From contig CALLMH010000063.1 of NCBI GenBank assembly GCA_938007965.1, forward strand, positions 1 through 64,000: a stretch of DNA of 64,000 bases, given 5' to 3'. The notes beneath the pieces are model-generated. The model was given only the letters and a program-made list of their open reading frames with translations, searched no databases and was not told the DNA's origin. Shown piece by piece: positions 9,743-19,113 of this stretch. A program made the position numbers and the translations under genes. Position 1 is the stretch's first letter, and each line of letters opens with the position of its first letter. This DNA is from an uncultured Saprospiraceae bacterium. GTDB taxonomy: Bacteria; Bacteroidota; Bacteroidia; Chitinophagales; Saprospiraceae.

Positions 9743-10441
9743 ATGATGAGATTTTTACTATCGAATATATTATTTTTTGCAATACTTAGTTTTGCTTCAG
9801 GACAGTTATCCACTGAACCTGCTTGCTTATCACTAGATGCAGATGAAGTGGAAGAAATATACTATGACATTAACATCACAAATGATGGATCAGAAGCATC
9901 TCTAGTATTTTGGGAATTTATTCCCGCTGATAATTTTCCAGAAGATTGGAAGTTTCAAATTTGTGATTTGAATCTCTGTTATAACTGGGATGTCACTAGA
10001 TCAGGAACGTCATCTTTCTTAGCTAATAATCTTACTGCTGGAGCTGTGAGCAAGTTCACAGTGAAGGTTCAGAATGCAGCAAATACTCCTGACGAGAACT
10101 TTATGATTTCAGGATCCTCTTTCGGAACACTGAGATTATTTGAAAACAGTGATTTTACAAATCCGATCTTCGAAACGTCATGCCTAGTCTCTAATAATAA
10201 CGTAGAAGTTGAAGATCTAGTTATCTATCCAAATCCAACTACTGATGTTTTTCAAATTAAGAACGACGCAAATATTAAGACGGTTAGTATATTCAATATC
10301 GTAGGTAGACAAATTAGTTCTAATATTCATAGCCAAGGAGCTAGACACGATGTTTCTAACCTTAGAGCGGGTATGTATCTTGTAAGACTAGAAAACGAGA
10401 ATGGAGAGCTAATAAAAGCAATGAGGCTAAGTAAGAAGTAA
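9743..10441 (+). CDS. Small secreted protein with T9SS C-terminal sorting domain
   Basis: 232 residues. A signal peptide of about 20 residues ends in FASGQ. The middle (about 25-145) is a beta-rich domain of unknown type with two cysteine pairs (residues near 28 and 79/84, and one near 150). From about 157 a typical type A sorting tail starts with VIYPNPTTDVF, continues with VSIFNIVGRQ and ends with GMYLVRLENENGE...KAMRLSKK. The tail directs export through the T9SS and attachment or release at the cell surface. The mid domain may be an immunoglobulin-like fold, since it opens with a phrase about 'DINITNDGSEASLVFWEF', but I cannot name it. Flanked by its own promoter and a strong terminator, so monocistronic. 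Confidence 0.85.
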   Translation: MMRFLLSNILFFAILSFASGQLSTEPACLSLDADEVEEIYYDINITNDGSEASLVFWEFIPADNFPEDWKFQICDLNLCYNWDVTRSGTSSFLANNLTAGAVSKFTVKVQNAANTPDENFMISGSSFGTLRLFENSDFTNPIFETSCLVSNNNVEVEDLVIYPNPTTDVFQIKNDANIKTVSIFNIVGRQISSNIHSQGARHDVSNLRAGMYLVRLENENGELIKAMRLSKK

Positions 10442-10464
10442 CTCATACTCTAATATAAAATAAC

Positions 10465-10498
10465 AAAAAAGGCGCGGATTCCAGTCCGCGCCTTTTTT
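10465..10498 (+). terminator. Strong rho-independent terminator
   Basis: A perfect 14-base stem with a GC-rich core (ggcgcgga/tccgcgcc) flanked by A6 and T6 and a 6-base loop (10479-10484). The A and T runs make it usable on both strands. Confidence 0.95.
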
Positions 10499-10648
10499 GT
10501 GCACATACTTTGCATCCTATTAAGGGTAGCTAGGATGCAAGGAGACCAATACGATTGTGTGATGATATAGGGGTACTCAGAAGTAGTTAGATTAACTGTT
10601 ATGGAATAAGGTATTCGTCATTTACAGATATCCGTTTTCAGAGATAGT

Positions 10649-10704
10649 AATAAGACAGTCATAGTCTAGTGTATAATAGGATTTTCTATATTTCGGAATA
10701 TTCC
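10649..10704 (-). repeat. Hairpin-tail dispersed repeat (family B), copy 1
   Basis: On the minus strand this reads as an imperfect hairpin (ggaatattcc...aaaatcc, 10679-10704) followed by a conserved tail containing cactagactatgac and gtcttatt. The same hairpin and tail occur at 22043, 27347, 31987 and 46706. It lies between convergent genes. A nearby segment at about 10535-10565 also shares tgtgtgatgatat with the mosaic at 31503 and 46550. Confidence 0.75.
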
Positions 10705-10722
10705 TGAATACTCCCATAAAAC

Positions 10723-10757
10723 AAAAAAACCTAGATGAAATTAATCAACTAGGTTTT
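10723..10757 (-). terminator. Rho-independent terminator of folE
   Basis: Arms aaaacctag (10726-10734) and ctaggtttt (10749-10757) around a 14-base loop; on the minus strand the stem is followed by a T run (10723-10729). Confidence 0.75.
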
Positions 10758-10781
10758 ATCAAATATTTTATAAGAGATCGA

Positions 10782-11462
10782 TTACATCTTATTTCGCACG
10801 TAATCCATAAATTCATTTCTTCTATCTTGATTTTCAAATTCTCCGCTATACTCTAAAGTTACAGTAGTAGAATGTGGATCTTCAATCCCTCGACTAGATA
10901 CGCAATGGTGCTTAGCTTCCATCGCTACGATTACATCATTAGTATCAAGTGCTTCTTTTAGTGCTTCTACTATTTGTCTTGTTAGTCTTTCTTGTACCTG
11001 TGGTCTTCTCGAATAAAAATCTACAATCCTGTTGATCTTAGATAGCCCGATAACCTTACCCGTAGATATGTATGCTACATGTGCCATACCTGTAATCGGT
11101 AAGAAATGATGCTCACAAGTAGACTCTACTTTAATGTTCTTCTCGATCAGCATCTTACTGTACTGATAGGCGTTATCAAACAATGAAATCGAAGGTTTAT
11201 TCATTTTATTTAGGCCTTTGAATTTTTCCTTGATGAACATCTTTGCCACCCTTTTTGGAGTTCCAGCAAGACTATCATCATCTAGATCCAAGCCTATTGT
11301 TTCCATTATAACTTTGAAGTGATCAGCAATAATATCAATTTTCTCGTTATCGCTCAAGTCAAATGCGTCCTCTCTCATGGGCGTTTCGATGGAGGTCATC
11401 ACGTGCTGTTCTCCTATCTCTTCATCATTTCTTATTGAGGCATTCTTTGTCTTTTTTAACAT
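10782..11462 (-). CDS. folE: GTP cyclohydrolase I
   Basis: A 226-residue cytoplasmic enzyme that turns GTP into 7,8-dihydroneopterin triphosphate, the first step of folate (and pterin or queuosine-precursor) synthesis. Family hallmarks are intact: zinc-binding cysteine and substrate histidines in CEHHFLPITG, the second zinc cysteine in HHCVSSRG, and the conserved SKINRIVDFYSRRPQVQERLT helix. About 45 N-terminal residues before the core are variable and polar, as in other Bacteroidota enzymes. Start at 11462 gives the usual length. Single gene with its own terminator at 10723-10757; the upstream neighbour on the same strand is 262 bases away. Confidence 0.97.
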   Translation of the reverse strand: MLKKTKNASIRNDEEIGEQHVMTSIETPMREDAFDLSDNEKIDIIADHFKVIMETIGLDLDDDSLAGTPKRVAKMFIKEKFKGLNKMNKPSISLFDNAYQYSKMLIEKNIKVESTCEHHFLPITGMAHVAYISTGKVIGLSKINRIVDFYSRRPQVQERLTRQIVEALKEALDTNDVIVAMEAKHHCVSSRGIEDPHSTTVTLEYSGEFENQDRRNEFMDYVRNKM

Positions 11463-11723
11463 TGGTATCTTATTATTTTATCATGCTACAATCAGCACGC
11501 AAGATGATAAACGTGAACATTTCAATTTTTGTTCAACTTTTACTTAAACAAAATAATTTATTATCAGAGTAACCTAAAAACTAAAATAAAAATGCATTTA
11601 TAATAGACTGATTTACATGGACAAACTTCTCAGAAATTACAATATCTGATTGTTATCTAATATTCTTAATATCTTATGATTAATAGTATCCATTTCATAC
11701 AAGTGCAGTATAAAATCTAAATA

Positions 11724-12320
11724 TCAACTGGTTTTTATTTTATTCCAAGTGCTAAAAACAGCCTCTTGTGATGGTTTATCTTTTTGAGGAGATCGTAATG
11801 GCTCCACCTCTTTTAGAGTGTTATGCATATCTTTGGGTAATGATTGATATAATCGAGTCCCTTTAGATTTCCAAGCTATCATATCATCAGTCACTTGCTT
11901 TATAATTTTCGCAGGATTGCCCACTACCAAACTTCGCTCAGGAATAATCGAATTCGCTTTTATAAATGCCATGGCACCTACGATCGATTCCGCACCGAGA
12001 TCCACATTATCCATGATCACTGAATTCATACCTATCATACAATTCTCTCTGAGATGAGCTCCATGGATAACCGCACCGTGTCCTACATGAGCTCCTTCTT
12101 CGAATATGACAGTAGTCCCTGGAAACATATGCACTGTACAATTCTCTTGGACGTTACAGCCATCTTTTATTATAATCTCTCCCCAGTCTCCTCTGACCAC
12201 CGCATGAGGACCGATATATACATCCTTCCCGATGGTCACATTGCCGATGATCGTTGCTTGTGGATGCACAAATGCCGATTCATGGACAACGGGTATAAAC
12301 TTCTTAAATTCGAATATCAT
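11724..12320 (-). CDS. Gamma-carbonic-anhydrase-like hexapeptide protein (PaaY type)
   Basis: 198 residues forming a left-handed beta helix of hexapeptide repeats (about 12-150), followed by a helical tail. The gamma-carbonic-anhydrase residues are visible: RGD (VVRGDWG, near 43), glutamine in VQENCTVH, histidines in TVHM and in HVGHGAVIHG, which in the family bind a metal between trimer subunits. The C-terminal helix (DMIAWKSKGTRLYQSL) is that of the PaaY/CaiE group rather than YrdA. Activity could be carbonic anhydrase or thioesterase-like; undetermined. It is the last gene of a minus-strand run (M43 protease, YkgJ protein, this gene), with 30 bases to the gene before it, so it is probably co-transcribed. 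Confidence 0.88.
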   Translation of the reverse strand: MIFEFKKFIPVVHESAFVHPQATIIGNVTIGKDVYIGPHAVVRGDWGEIIIKDGCNVQENCTVHMFPGTTVIFEEGAHVGHGAVIHGAHLRENCMIGMNSVIMDNVDLGAESIVGAMAFIKANSIIPERSLVVGNPAKIIKQVTDDMIAWKSKGTRLYQSLPKDMHNTLKEVEPLRSPQKDKPSQEAVFSTWNKIKTS

Positions 12321-12350
12321 AACTATTAATTATTAAGAAAAACAAGTTCG

Positions 12351-12836
12351 CTATAGATCGATAGCCTTGAGACGATTTACGATTTCATGTACGGCTGGAC
12401 ACACTATGGTATTGTTTGCATTCATTTTTACCCTTCGGCTAAATCCTGACTGATTCGTATGAGGATATTCCCTGCACGCCTGTGGCCTCACCTCGTATAT
12501 CTGACAGGTATTGTCTTCATTCAAAAATGTACAGGGCACTCGTGCAATCATAAGCTCCCCATCTATATCCTCCAATAAATATTTCCTGATAAAAGTCTTT
12601 GGGGGGATGGACAAATGTTTGGCGATCCGCTTTGCATCTGGTCTAGTAACGAGGGCAGGTGTAGTCTTGCAGCAATTTGCACATTTCAAGCAATCCGACT
12701 CATTAAAGACTTGCTCATGCAATTCAGAAACAGCCTTATCTGTAGATCTGCCCTTTGGCAACGAACGCAGAAATTCCTTATTCTTTTCAAAATCAGTTCT
12801 AGCATTCGTTTTCCAAGCTTCTATTATTTCTTTCAA
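12351..12836 (-). CDS. YkgJ-family cysteine-cluster protein
   Basis: 161 residues. The cysteine signature of the zinc/iron-chelating UPF0153 family is complete: CLKCANCC near 52-59, then a cysteine in RVPCTFL, one in CQIY and one in QACREYP. These are thought to bind a metal or an iron-sulfur cluster; the cellular role is unknown. It starts 7 bases after the end of the M43 protease gene and is followed after 30 bases by the PaaY-like gene, so translation of the three may be linked. Length is normal for the family. Confidence 0.88.
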   Translation of the reverse strand: MKEIIEAWKTNARTDFEKNKEFLRSLPKGRSTDKAVSELHEQVFNESDCLKCANCCKTTPALVTRPDAKRIAKHLSIPPKTFIRKYLLEDIDGELMIARVPCTFLNEDNTCQIYEVRPQACREYPHTNQSGFSRRVKMNANNTIVCPAVHEIVNRLKAIDL

Positions 12837-12843
12837 TTGAATA

Positions 12844-14376
12844 TTATTTGGTAAGTGCTATTTTCTTGGTGATCACAGCACTACCTTTTCGAAAAGTTAC
12901 TAGATAAACTCCACTTTCCCAGTATTCTGTCTGTATAGATAGCGATTTGTCAGAGGTCTTATTTTGATATACTGATTCTCCAAGTAGATTTGTAATATTG
13001 ACATCTATACTGGTTCCATTATCATTTCGAATGGACAGCGGTTCGCCACCATTCAGCAAAGTTGGTCTCACTTCTAGACTTGCTAAATCTTCTTCTTCAA
13101 TACTTGTCTCTATATCTGTCGTTTCGAATGCTCCCGATGCCACAAACTCATTACAAAAGTTATATTCATTGAAGGCTATAACTCTGAAGTAATGTTTATG
13201 ATCTTGGAATTTCATTTCTGGGATAGTTACGAAACTCGTGTTTATTATAGTATCAAATACTGTTCCTGCAAAACTCGGCAGTCGAGTAACTTGTATCATA
13301 TACAGTGATGCATTTTCGACCTCTTCCCATTCTAAATAAACATCTCTATAATACACCTCCTCAAGGAAGTCAGGAACGATGACGTCTACTTCCTCATCAG
13401 AGGTATTACTTATTGGGGCATCATTTCCAAGATAATTTGATTTTTCATCTATTAAGTTGGCCCTCATTGCAGCTATCTGCTCTGGAGAAAAGCGGCTACT
13501 ACAGTTATCTGACGCATACGACATGATCAATGTAGCGTCTGAACGAAAAACCTCACCATTCGGATCCATTTGTGTCTGTGTACTCTCTAGAGTAGTCTCA
13601 TTACAAGGCCATCTAATAGCCAAGTAATCTGGAGGAGTATCACAAAATCCATCGGCTGCAAAATCACAATTGCTGCCATCCATTCTCTCGACGAAAGCAG
13701 TATCTATAATCAAGGTATCTAAAATGAGTGTATCTCGAAAATAAGTATAATCGTAGGTTACCCTATCAGGAGCAGGATCTCCAAAACTATGGCTAACAGA
13801 ACCATCGTGGCTCACTCCTCCTTCCCATCCTAAAAATGGATGTGGTAGTGAGAGATTGTGTCCCACTTCATGCGCCCATGTATGATCTTCTGGCTGCATA
13901 CAATTGATGGCCATTGCTATGCCAGCATATGGCAAATTATATCCACAATTACCAGCAGGATTTTCTACAACATAGGTATTTATCATGTTGGGTTCATTGT
14001 GAGCGAACATCATCTCAGCCCCTTGGATAACTGATTCATGATCAGAATATTCTGTAGATTTCAAATATTTTACTGGAGTCCCCATATAGAATTGAATATC
14101 TGAATCCGAAAAATCATTATTCAAAGTACAAAACGCTTCCATCAAAGCATCCAACCTTATATTATTATCACCATTATTAGTCCCAACTATAGTAACTGCC
14201 ATAGGCACCCATAGAACTTCATTACTCCGCTTATCATAGCTATCTGGATTTTTTTGATAATTTTTCAACCAATATGATTTTGCAGCAGGCGCACCACACG
14301 GCGAGAGATGTTCTTTTTGAGCATAACTACTTATACTAATCATTACAGCAACAAGGATATAAAAATGTTTCATCAT
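12844..14376 (-). CDS. Secreted M43-like metalloprotease with T9SS sorting tail
   Basis: 510 residues. Signal peptide 1-19 (ending SSYAQ). The catalytic domain (about 55-310) carries HEVGHNLSLPH at 169-179, giving the HExxH zinc site and a third histidine, and a Met-turn in LIMSYAS. In most M43 proteases the motif has glycine at the eighth position; here it is serine (S176). A fibronectin-like segment lies at about 335-425 and a type A sorting tail at 440-510 (LASLEVRPTLLNGGE...GVYLVTFRKG). It is predicted to be exported by the T9SS and to cut proteins at the cell surface or outside. First gene of a three-gene minus-strand run; upstream is the metK terminator. Confidence 0.88.
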   Translation of the reverse strand: MMKHFYILVAVMISISSYAQKEHLSPCGAPAAKSYWLKNYQKNPDSYDKRSNEVLWVPMAVTIVGTNNGDNNIRLDALMEAFCTLNNDFSDSDIQFYMGTPVKYLKSTEYSDHESVIQGAEMMFAHNEPNMINTYVVENPAGNCGYNLPYAGIAMAINCMQPEDHTWAHEVGHNLSLPHPFLGWEGGVSHDGSVSHSFGDPAPDRVTYDYTYFRDTLILDTLIIDTAFVERMDGSNCDFAADGFCDTPPDYLAIRWPCNETTLESTQTQMDPNGEVFRSDATLIMSYASDNCSSRFSPEQIAAMRANLIDEKSNYLGNDAPISNTSDEEVDVIVPDFLEEVYYRDVYLEWEEVENASLYMIQVTRLPSFAGTVFDTIINTSFVTIPEMKFQDHKHYFRVIAFNEYNFCNEFVASGAFETTDIETSIEEEDLASLEVRPTLLNGGEPLSIRNDNGTSIDVNITNLLGESVYQNKTSDKSLSIQTEYWESGVYLVTFRKGSAVITKKIALTK

Positions 14377-14442
14377 TAAGTTATTTTCTAATTTAAAACC
14401 AATATAGCTAATATCACATATACATACGCTCTTAAGTCAAAT

Positions 14443-14481
14443 AAAAAAGCCCAATCATAACAAATACGATTGGGCTTTTTT
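14443..14481 (-). terminator. Rho-independent terminator of metK
   Basis: Perfect 14-base arms (14443-14456 and 14468-14481) with core gcccaatc/gattgggc, an 11-base loop, and A6/T6 ends, so it can act on both strands; it follows metK on the minus strand. Confidence 0.92.
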
Positions 14482-14505
14482 ATTAATGTAGAACCTAAGG
14501 TCTCT

Positions 14506-15762
14506 TTATTTGATTTTAAAAGCTTTTTTCACTTTTGACTGGTAGTCTAATTTTTCCCAAGTAAAAGTTTCTACTTTTTTAGTCTTTTTATTACCTGATC
14601 CATCTACGAATGTTACCGTCTTCGTTTCTGATTCGCGGCCCATATGTCCATAAGCTGCAGTCTCTGAATAGATAGGGTTTCTTAATTTCAATCTTTTTTC
14701 GATTGCATACGGAGTCATATCAAAAATAGAATATACTTTATCGGCAATAGCACCATCACTCATATCTACTTTTGAGCTTCCATAAGTATTGACATAAATA
14801 TTAGTCGGTTTCGCTACACCTATGGCATATGATACTTGAACTAAGATCTCATCACAAACTCCCGCCGCTACTAAATTCTTAGCAATGTGTCGTGTAGCAT
14901 ATGCAGCTGATCTATCTACTTTACTTGGGTCTTTACCAGAGAATGCTCCACCTCCGTGTGCTCCTTTCCCCCCATATGTATCTACGATTATCTTTCTACC
15001 TGTAAGACCTGTATCTCCGTGAGGACCTCCGATCACGAACTTTCCAGTAGGATTTACGTGGTATGTTATCTTATCTGTAAATAATTTTTTGAGAGACGAC
15101 TTGAGTTGTTTCTTTACTCTTGGGATTACGATATTAATTACATCATCTTTAATCTGCTTGAGCATTTTCTTGTCTACATCAAAGTCATCATGCTGAGTCG
15201 ATACTACGATGCTATCTATTCTCTGTGGTTTATTATCATCAGAATACTCTATCGTCACTTGAGACTTAGAATCTGGTCTAAGATATTTCATCTTCTTACC
15301 TTCTTTTCTGATATCCGCAAGGACTTGTAGGATCCTGTGAGATAGATCCAATGCCAACGGCATATAATTATCCGTTTCGCTGGTAGCGTAACCGAACATC
15401 ATACCTTGGTCACCGGCTCCCTGCTCTTCTTTTTTCTTCTTGTCTACTCCCTGGTTGATATCTGGAGATTGCTCATGGATCGCTGATAACACACCACAGC
15501 TATTTCCATCGAACATATATTCTGATTTTGTATATCCGATTCTATTGATTACATCTCTAGCTATCTGCTGTACGTCTAGATAAGTGTCGGATTTTACCTC
15601 TCCCGCTAATATTACTTGACCAGTCGTAACGAGTGTTTCACATGCAATTTTAGAATTAGGATCAAAAGCCAAAAAATGATCTACTAATGCATCTGAAATC
15701 TGATCTGACACTTTATCTGGGTGCCCTTCTGACACAGATTCTGATGTAAATAAATATGACAT
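14506..15762 (-). CDS. metK: S-adenosylmethionine synthetase
   Basis: 418 residues; makes S-adenosylmethionine from methionine and ATP in the cytoplasm. Conserved motifs: ATP-binding GHPDK at 13-17, [12 protein letters not shown], and the phosphate loop [20 protein letters not shown] short Lys/Glu stretch precedes GAGDQG and a 15-residue lysine-rich segment near the C-terminus ([11 protein letters not shown]) is longer than in E. coli but common in Bacteroidota enzymes. Monocistronic: TAnnTTTG box upstream and strong terminator downstream. No SAM riboswitch-like structure was recognised in the short leader. Confidence 0.98.
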   Translation of the reverse strand: MSYLFTSESVSEGHPDKVSDQISDALVDHFLAFDPNSKIACETLVTTGQVILAGEVKSDTYLDVQQIARDVINRIGYTKSEYMFDGNSCGVLSAIHEQSPDINQGVDKKKKEEQGAGDQGMMFGYATSETDNYMPLALDLSHRILQVLADIRKEGKKMKYLRPDSKSQVTIEYSDDNKPQRIDSIVVSTQHDDFDVDKKMLKQIKDDVINIVIPRVKKQLKSSLKKLFTDKITYHVNPTGKFVIGGPHGDTGLTGRKIIVDTYGGKGAHGGGAFSGKDPSKVDRSAAYATRHIAKNLVAAGVCDEILVQVSYAIGVAKPTNIYVNTYGSSKVDMSDGAIADKVYSIFDMTPYAIEKRLKLRNPIYSETAAYGHMGRESETKTVTFVDGSGNKKTKKVETFTWEKLDYQSKVKKAFKIK

Positions 15763-15799
15763 ATTATAGTTTTTTCTAATTTATAATTTATTTAAAGCG

Positions 15800-15807
15800 C
15801 AAAGATA
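15800..15807 (-). promoter_or_regulatory. -7 box of metK
   Basis: On the minus strand this reads TATCTTTG (TAnnTTTG), about 40 bases before the metK start. No clear -33 TTG at the expected spacing. Confidence 0.5.
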
Positions 15808-15833
15808 TTAATTTTTATTCAGTTACCACTAGT

Positions 15834-16532
15834 TTAGAAGGTCATTCGGTCCATTACCTCTTGAGCAAAGGCCTTCGCTGCCCTTTCTTGATCTTTACCT
15901 TTTAGCTCAGTATTGAATGCTACCATAAACGCCCAATCATTTCCAACTCTCCACACGTACTTCCCCGCTTCTGTAGAGTATGCTCCATCGTCTCCGAAAC
16001 CAGGCCAATCATAGAATTTTGTATTTCCCCCATTCAAGGAATTCTCTCCATCTTTTTTAAGACTTTGTACCATATACGTAAAATATTCTGGCACATCATC
16101 GGCTACTGGATTTTGTTGTATCTGTACCATGACTCCCGCATTTTTCAATGCAGTACCATCCCACTTAAAGAAACATGCTCTCTGCAATTGACTTTTCGAA
16201 CTAGATCCATCCGCAAGATTTATGCTTTCGGCTGGAATCCCCAAATATTTAGCAATAGTCGCTTCTTTCAGCAGATCACAAGCGTCAGGAATACCATTTT
16301 TATTGAAATTCGTTTCTACATTGCCTTTTCGGGTAGTCCTCGGCTCGGATTCCTTTTGTACAAGACTAGAAGACGCCTCGTTGGCTGACTTCATGCCTTC
16401 TTCTTTGGTTATGGTAGTTTTTTTAAGCTGTGATGCTCTCTCCGAAGGCGTAGTTTTCACTCCAGAAGAACTCCCGTCAGGTTTGCATGAAAAAACAGCG
16501 CATGCCAAAAGAAGAAATAGTAATATTCTCAT
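15834..16532 (-). CDS. Hypothetical lipoprotein
   Basis: 232 residues. The first 15 residues are a lipoprotein signal with cysteine 16 in VFSCKPDG. A low-complexity Ser/Thr/Lys linker (about 20-75) precedes a globular domain (about 80-232) that starts GIPDACDLLKEATIAKYLG, with a second cysteine in RACFFKW. This opening resembles the CDLL...LG start of DUF3558-type lipoproteins of actinobacteria, but the similarity is short and not proof. Function unknown; probably anchored to a membrane facing the periplasm or surface. It ends 71 bases before metK on the same strand and starts opposite creD. Confidence 0.75.
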   Translation of the reverse strand: MRILLFLLLACAVFSCKPDGSSSGVKTTPSERASQLKKTTITKEEGMKSANEASSSLVQKESEPRTTRKGNVETNFNKNGIPDACDLLKEATIAKYLGIPAESINLADGSSSKSQLQRACFFKWDGTALKNAGVMVQIQQNPVADDVPEYFTYMVQSLKKDGENSLNGGNTKFYDWPGFGDDGAYSTEAGKYVWRVGNDWAFMVAFNTELKGKDQERAAKAFAQEVMDRMTF

Positions 16533-16789
16533 TGTTATTTTTTTAAAATGAATTGCAAAAATAACAATTATTACGAGTCTTTACCTACCGCTTGCTCAAC
16601 AGATGCATTTCATTCAACCTACTCAGATATAACAGAATCTATTACGCAGACTGTCTTGGACAATCCTCCTCAATACCTAATGCCTATACTCTAATACTAG
16701 ATAAACCACTACGAATAATAGATCACCTAGTCGTCGGGACATCCATCGCTTAATATTTACATCATTATTCAATTTAAAAAATATAAATC

Positions 16790-18139
16790 ATGACAACTCA
16801 CTCCTCTAAAATGAATCAACGAAAGCTATTCTTAAAAATCGGATTTATTCTAGTTTTGATTCTCTTATTGATGATTCCTAATGCGCTCATTCAAAATCTG
16901 ATCTACGAACGACAATCCCTAGAAAGTCAAACCCAAAGAGAGATCGCCTCCAGTTGGGGACCTAGCCAGAAAGTAATGGGTCCGATACTGAGTATCCCGT
17001 ATACTACAACCCAGACCTCTAAAGATGGAACAGTCACGTCATTCGATCACACTTTACGCATCCTACCCCAATCGCTGAGTGCAGAGGTAGACCTCACAAC
17101 TGAAGAAAGGAAAAAGAGTATCTATAAAGCTATCCTATATAATGCTCACCATGATATCCGCGGAAGTTTCGAGCTGCCTGACACCGCAGAATTCGGCAAG
17201 AACTTATCAAAGATACATTGGGCTGATGCTACAATAGACATGGGATTCTCCGCTTCTTCTAGCCTCAGCAATATAGTCACACTCAAATGGAACAATGACA
17301 AATATAAAATGCAGTCAGGCTCATCAGACACCCAATTATTCCCATCTGCCATCCATACTAGAGTGGAGCTAAATCCAAAAATAGACACCTATAATTTCGA
17401 AGCAGAAATAGGCGTAAATGGTAGTAAATCTATCAAATATATCCCTCTTGCTAGCAATACTCGTGTAACCATAAATAGTAATTGGCCTTCTCCAGGTTTC
17501 GTCGGCTTACCACTTCCTACTAAACGAGAAATATCAGAAGGTGGATTCACAGCTACATGGAATTCTACAGAGTACAATAGGCCGTTCAAAGATACCTGGA
17601 AGGATACAGAAGTCAACCTATCTCATAGAAATGAATCATTTGGCGTAGACCTCGTCCAAACTGTAGGTCATTATCAAAAAAACATGCGCAGTGCCAAATA
17701 TGCACTTATGATCATTAGCCTAAGCTTCTTAGTATTCTTCTTTTTCGAAATTCTGAAAAACAATAAAATTCATCCTGTGCAATATATCTTCATCGGGCTA
17801 GCGCTTTCTATTTTCTACTCTTTGTTGCTATCATTCTCAGAGCATGTAGGATTCGGCCCAGCGTATCTCATCGCAGCCAGTGCCGTAGTCGGTCTTATCA
17901 GTTGGTACGGAAAGTTTATGCTGAGACAAGGAAGTAACGTGATGATACTAACGACAATACTCGCCGGACTATATACCTATATATATATCCTCTTACAGAT
18001 GGAAAAATTTGCATTATTGGTGGGGACGATTGGTCTATTTGTAGTATTGGCTATATCAATGTACCTGAGCAGGAATATGGATTGGTATGGGTTGAAAAAG
18101 CAAATGCCAGCAATAGAAACTGATAATTCATTAGTATAG
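16790..18139 (+). CDS. creD: Inner membrane protein CreD
   Basis: 449 residues. A membrane helix near 12-32 is followed by a large periplasmic domain (about 35-300) and a cluster of five or so helices at 305-435. The conserved opening of the mature region (RQSLESQTQREIASSWGPSQ) and the IPY motif are those of the CreD family. In E. coli it belongs to the CreBC regulon and affects envelope integrity and colicin tolerance; the molecular job is unknown. No sensor kinase or regulator gene adjoins it here. The stop codon lies inside a 16-base tandem duplication (18125-18156). The next gene is convergent. Confidence 0.92.
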   Translation: MTTHSSKMNQRKLFLKIGFILVLILLLMIPNALIQNLIYERQSLESQTQREIASSWGPSQKVMGPILSIPYTTTQTSKDGTVTSFDHTLRILPQSLSAEVDLTTEERKKSIYKAILYNAHHDIRGSFELPDTAEFGKNLSKIHWADATIDMGFSASSSLSNIVTLKWNNDKYKMQSGSSDTQLFPSAIHTRVELNPKIDTYNFEAEIGVNGSKSIKYIPLASNTRVTINSNWPSPGFVGLPLPTKREISEGGFTATWNSTEYNRPFKDTWKDTEVNLSHRNESFGVDLVQTVGHYQKNMRSAKYALMIISLSFLVFFFFEILKNNKIHPVQYIFIGLALSIFYSLLLSFSEHVGFGPAYLIAASAVVGLISWYGKFMLRQGSNVMILTTILAGLYTYIYILLQMEKFALLVGTIGLFVVLAISMYLSRNMDWYGLKKQMPAIETDNSLV

Positions 18140-18156
18140 CAATTCATTAGTATAGC
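18125..18156. repeat. 16-base tandem duplication across the creD stop codon
   Basis: aattcattagtatagc occurs twice in direct succession (18125-18140, 18141-18156). The first copy contains the creD stop codon TAG, the second is non-coding, so the duplication does not alter the protein. Confidence 0.95.
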
Positions 18157-18297
18157 TATGATTTCTATAAGAGTAGAATCTCATATCATTATAAATCTAC
18201 AATACTTGATTCGCCAAATGGATAGAATCGTCAAATTGATTTTATGATGATGCATAGAATCAAATCTCCATGTAATTTGTAAGATATACTTACAGTC

Positions 18298-18333
18298 GAT
18301 CCTAATATTTCTATAATTAGAAATATTGGGATC
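18298..18333. terminator. Hairpin between convergent creD and LysE-type genes
   Basis: Arms of 15 bases (18298-18312 and 18319-18333, 14 of 15 paired) around a 6-base loop. Flanking T runs are short, so it may be a weak terminator or another structure. The rest of 18140-18381 shows no gene. Confidence 0.5.
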
Positions 18334-18381
18334 TTTATATTTACAAGGATTAATCGGGTGACTCATACACCCACCAGAGTC

Positions 18382-19002
18382 CTAAAGCCCACTAAATATT
18401 AAACTTCCTAAGACGATCAACGCTAACCCAACAAACAACCCAGACAAAATAAGATTTATATTCTTAGTGACGTATTCTGATTTTCTAGCTATAACCTCCG
18501 CCGCAAAGGAGTAAATAGCAAACATAGCTGTCCCTCCTAGAAATACCCCGAATGCCATATAGTAGACATAAGGGACCGTCGCAGATATATATGATTGCGT
18601 ATCGAGTAACAATGCAGTTGTAAAATAATAAGGCAGTCCTAACATATTGATAGATGACATAATCACACCTTCGAAGTAAGGAGGAATATTCCCTTTTTTA
18701 TCCTTTGCAGTTATGATCCGTTTTGATTTTTTATAGAAAAAAACAGAAAGCGTGATAAGCACAAAAACCCCTAATCGCTTGAGCCACAATATGATATCTG
18801 GATTAGCATGAAGACTTCTCAAAAAAGTAAATGCTAGCAGGCCATGTATAGCATTAATAGATGCAGCTCCAGCTCCGAAGAGAATCCCTTGAAATCGCCC
18901 CTGCTCTATGGAAGTACGTACTGTAGTCATATTCAACATCGCAGGAGTTATAAAACCCACAAATGCCAAGAAAAATCCAATACCTAAGTGTGTAATTACC
19001 AT
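18382..19002 (-). CDS. LysE/RhtB-type membrane exporter
   Basis: 206 residues with about six hydrophobic segments (near 5-25, 38-60, 72-90, 108-128, 140-165, 180-204). The N-terminal helix with an invariant proline (FITPAMLNM) and the overall layout fit the LysE amino-acid exporter superfamily; the substrate is unknown. It lacks the strict GPGP motif of classical RhtB members, so the assignment is to the broad superfamily. Transcribed divergently from ruvB, 111 bases apart, and convergent to creD. Confidence 0.75.
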   Translation of the reverse strand: MVITHLGIGFFLAFVGFITPAMLNMTTVRTSIEQGRFQGILFGAGAASINAIHGLLAFTFLRSLHANPDIILWLKRLGVFVLITLSVFFYKKSKRIITAKDKKGNIPPYFEGVIMSSINMLGLPYYFTTALLLDTQSYISATVPYVYYMAFGVFLGGTAMFAIYSFAAEVIARKSEYVTKNINLILSGLFVGLALIVLGSLIFSGL

Positions 19003-19113
19003 TCTCTAATTTAGAAGCTATTTATACTACAAACTTACTTGAAAAGAATGAATCGTGACAGGCTAAATGAAAAAACCATATATTTACATTTTCTATAATA
19101 CGTAACTTACAAT

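Noticed and set aside
15763-15833. SAM riboswitch before metK
   Set aside because: The leader is short and AT-rich, with no stem set that fits known SAM riboswitches.
18181-18366. A 61-residue minus-strand open frame after creD
   Set aside because: It overlaps the hairpin region, lacks protein-like composition and has no start context.
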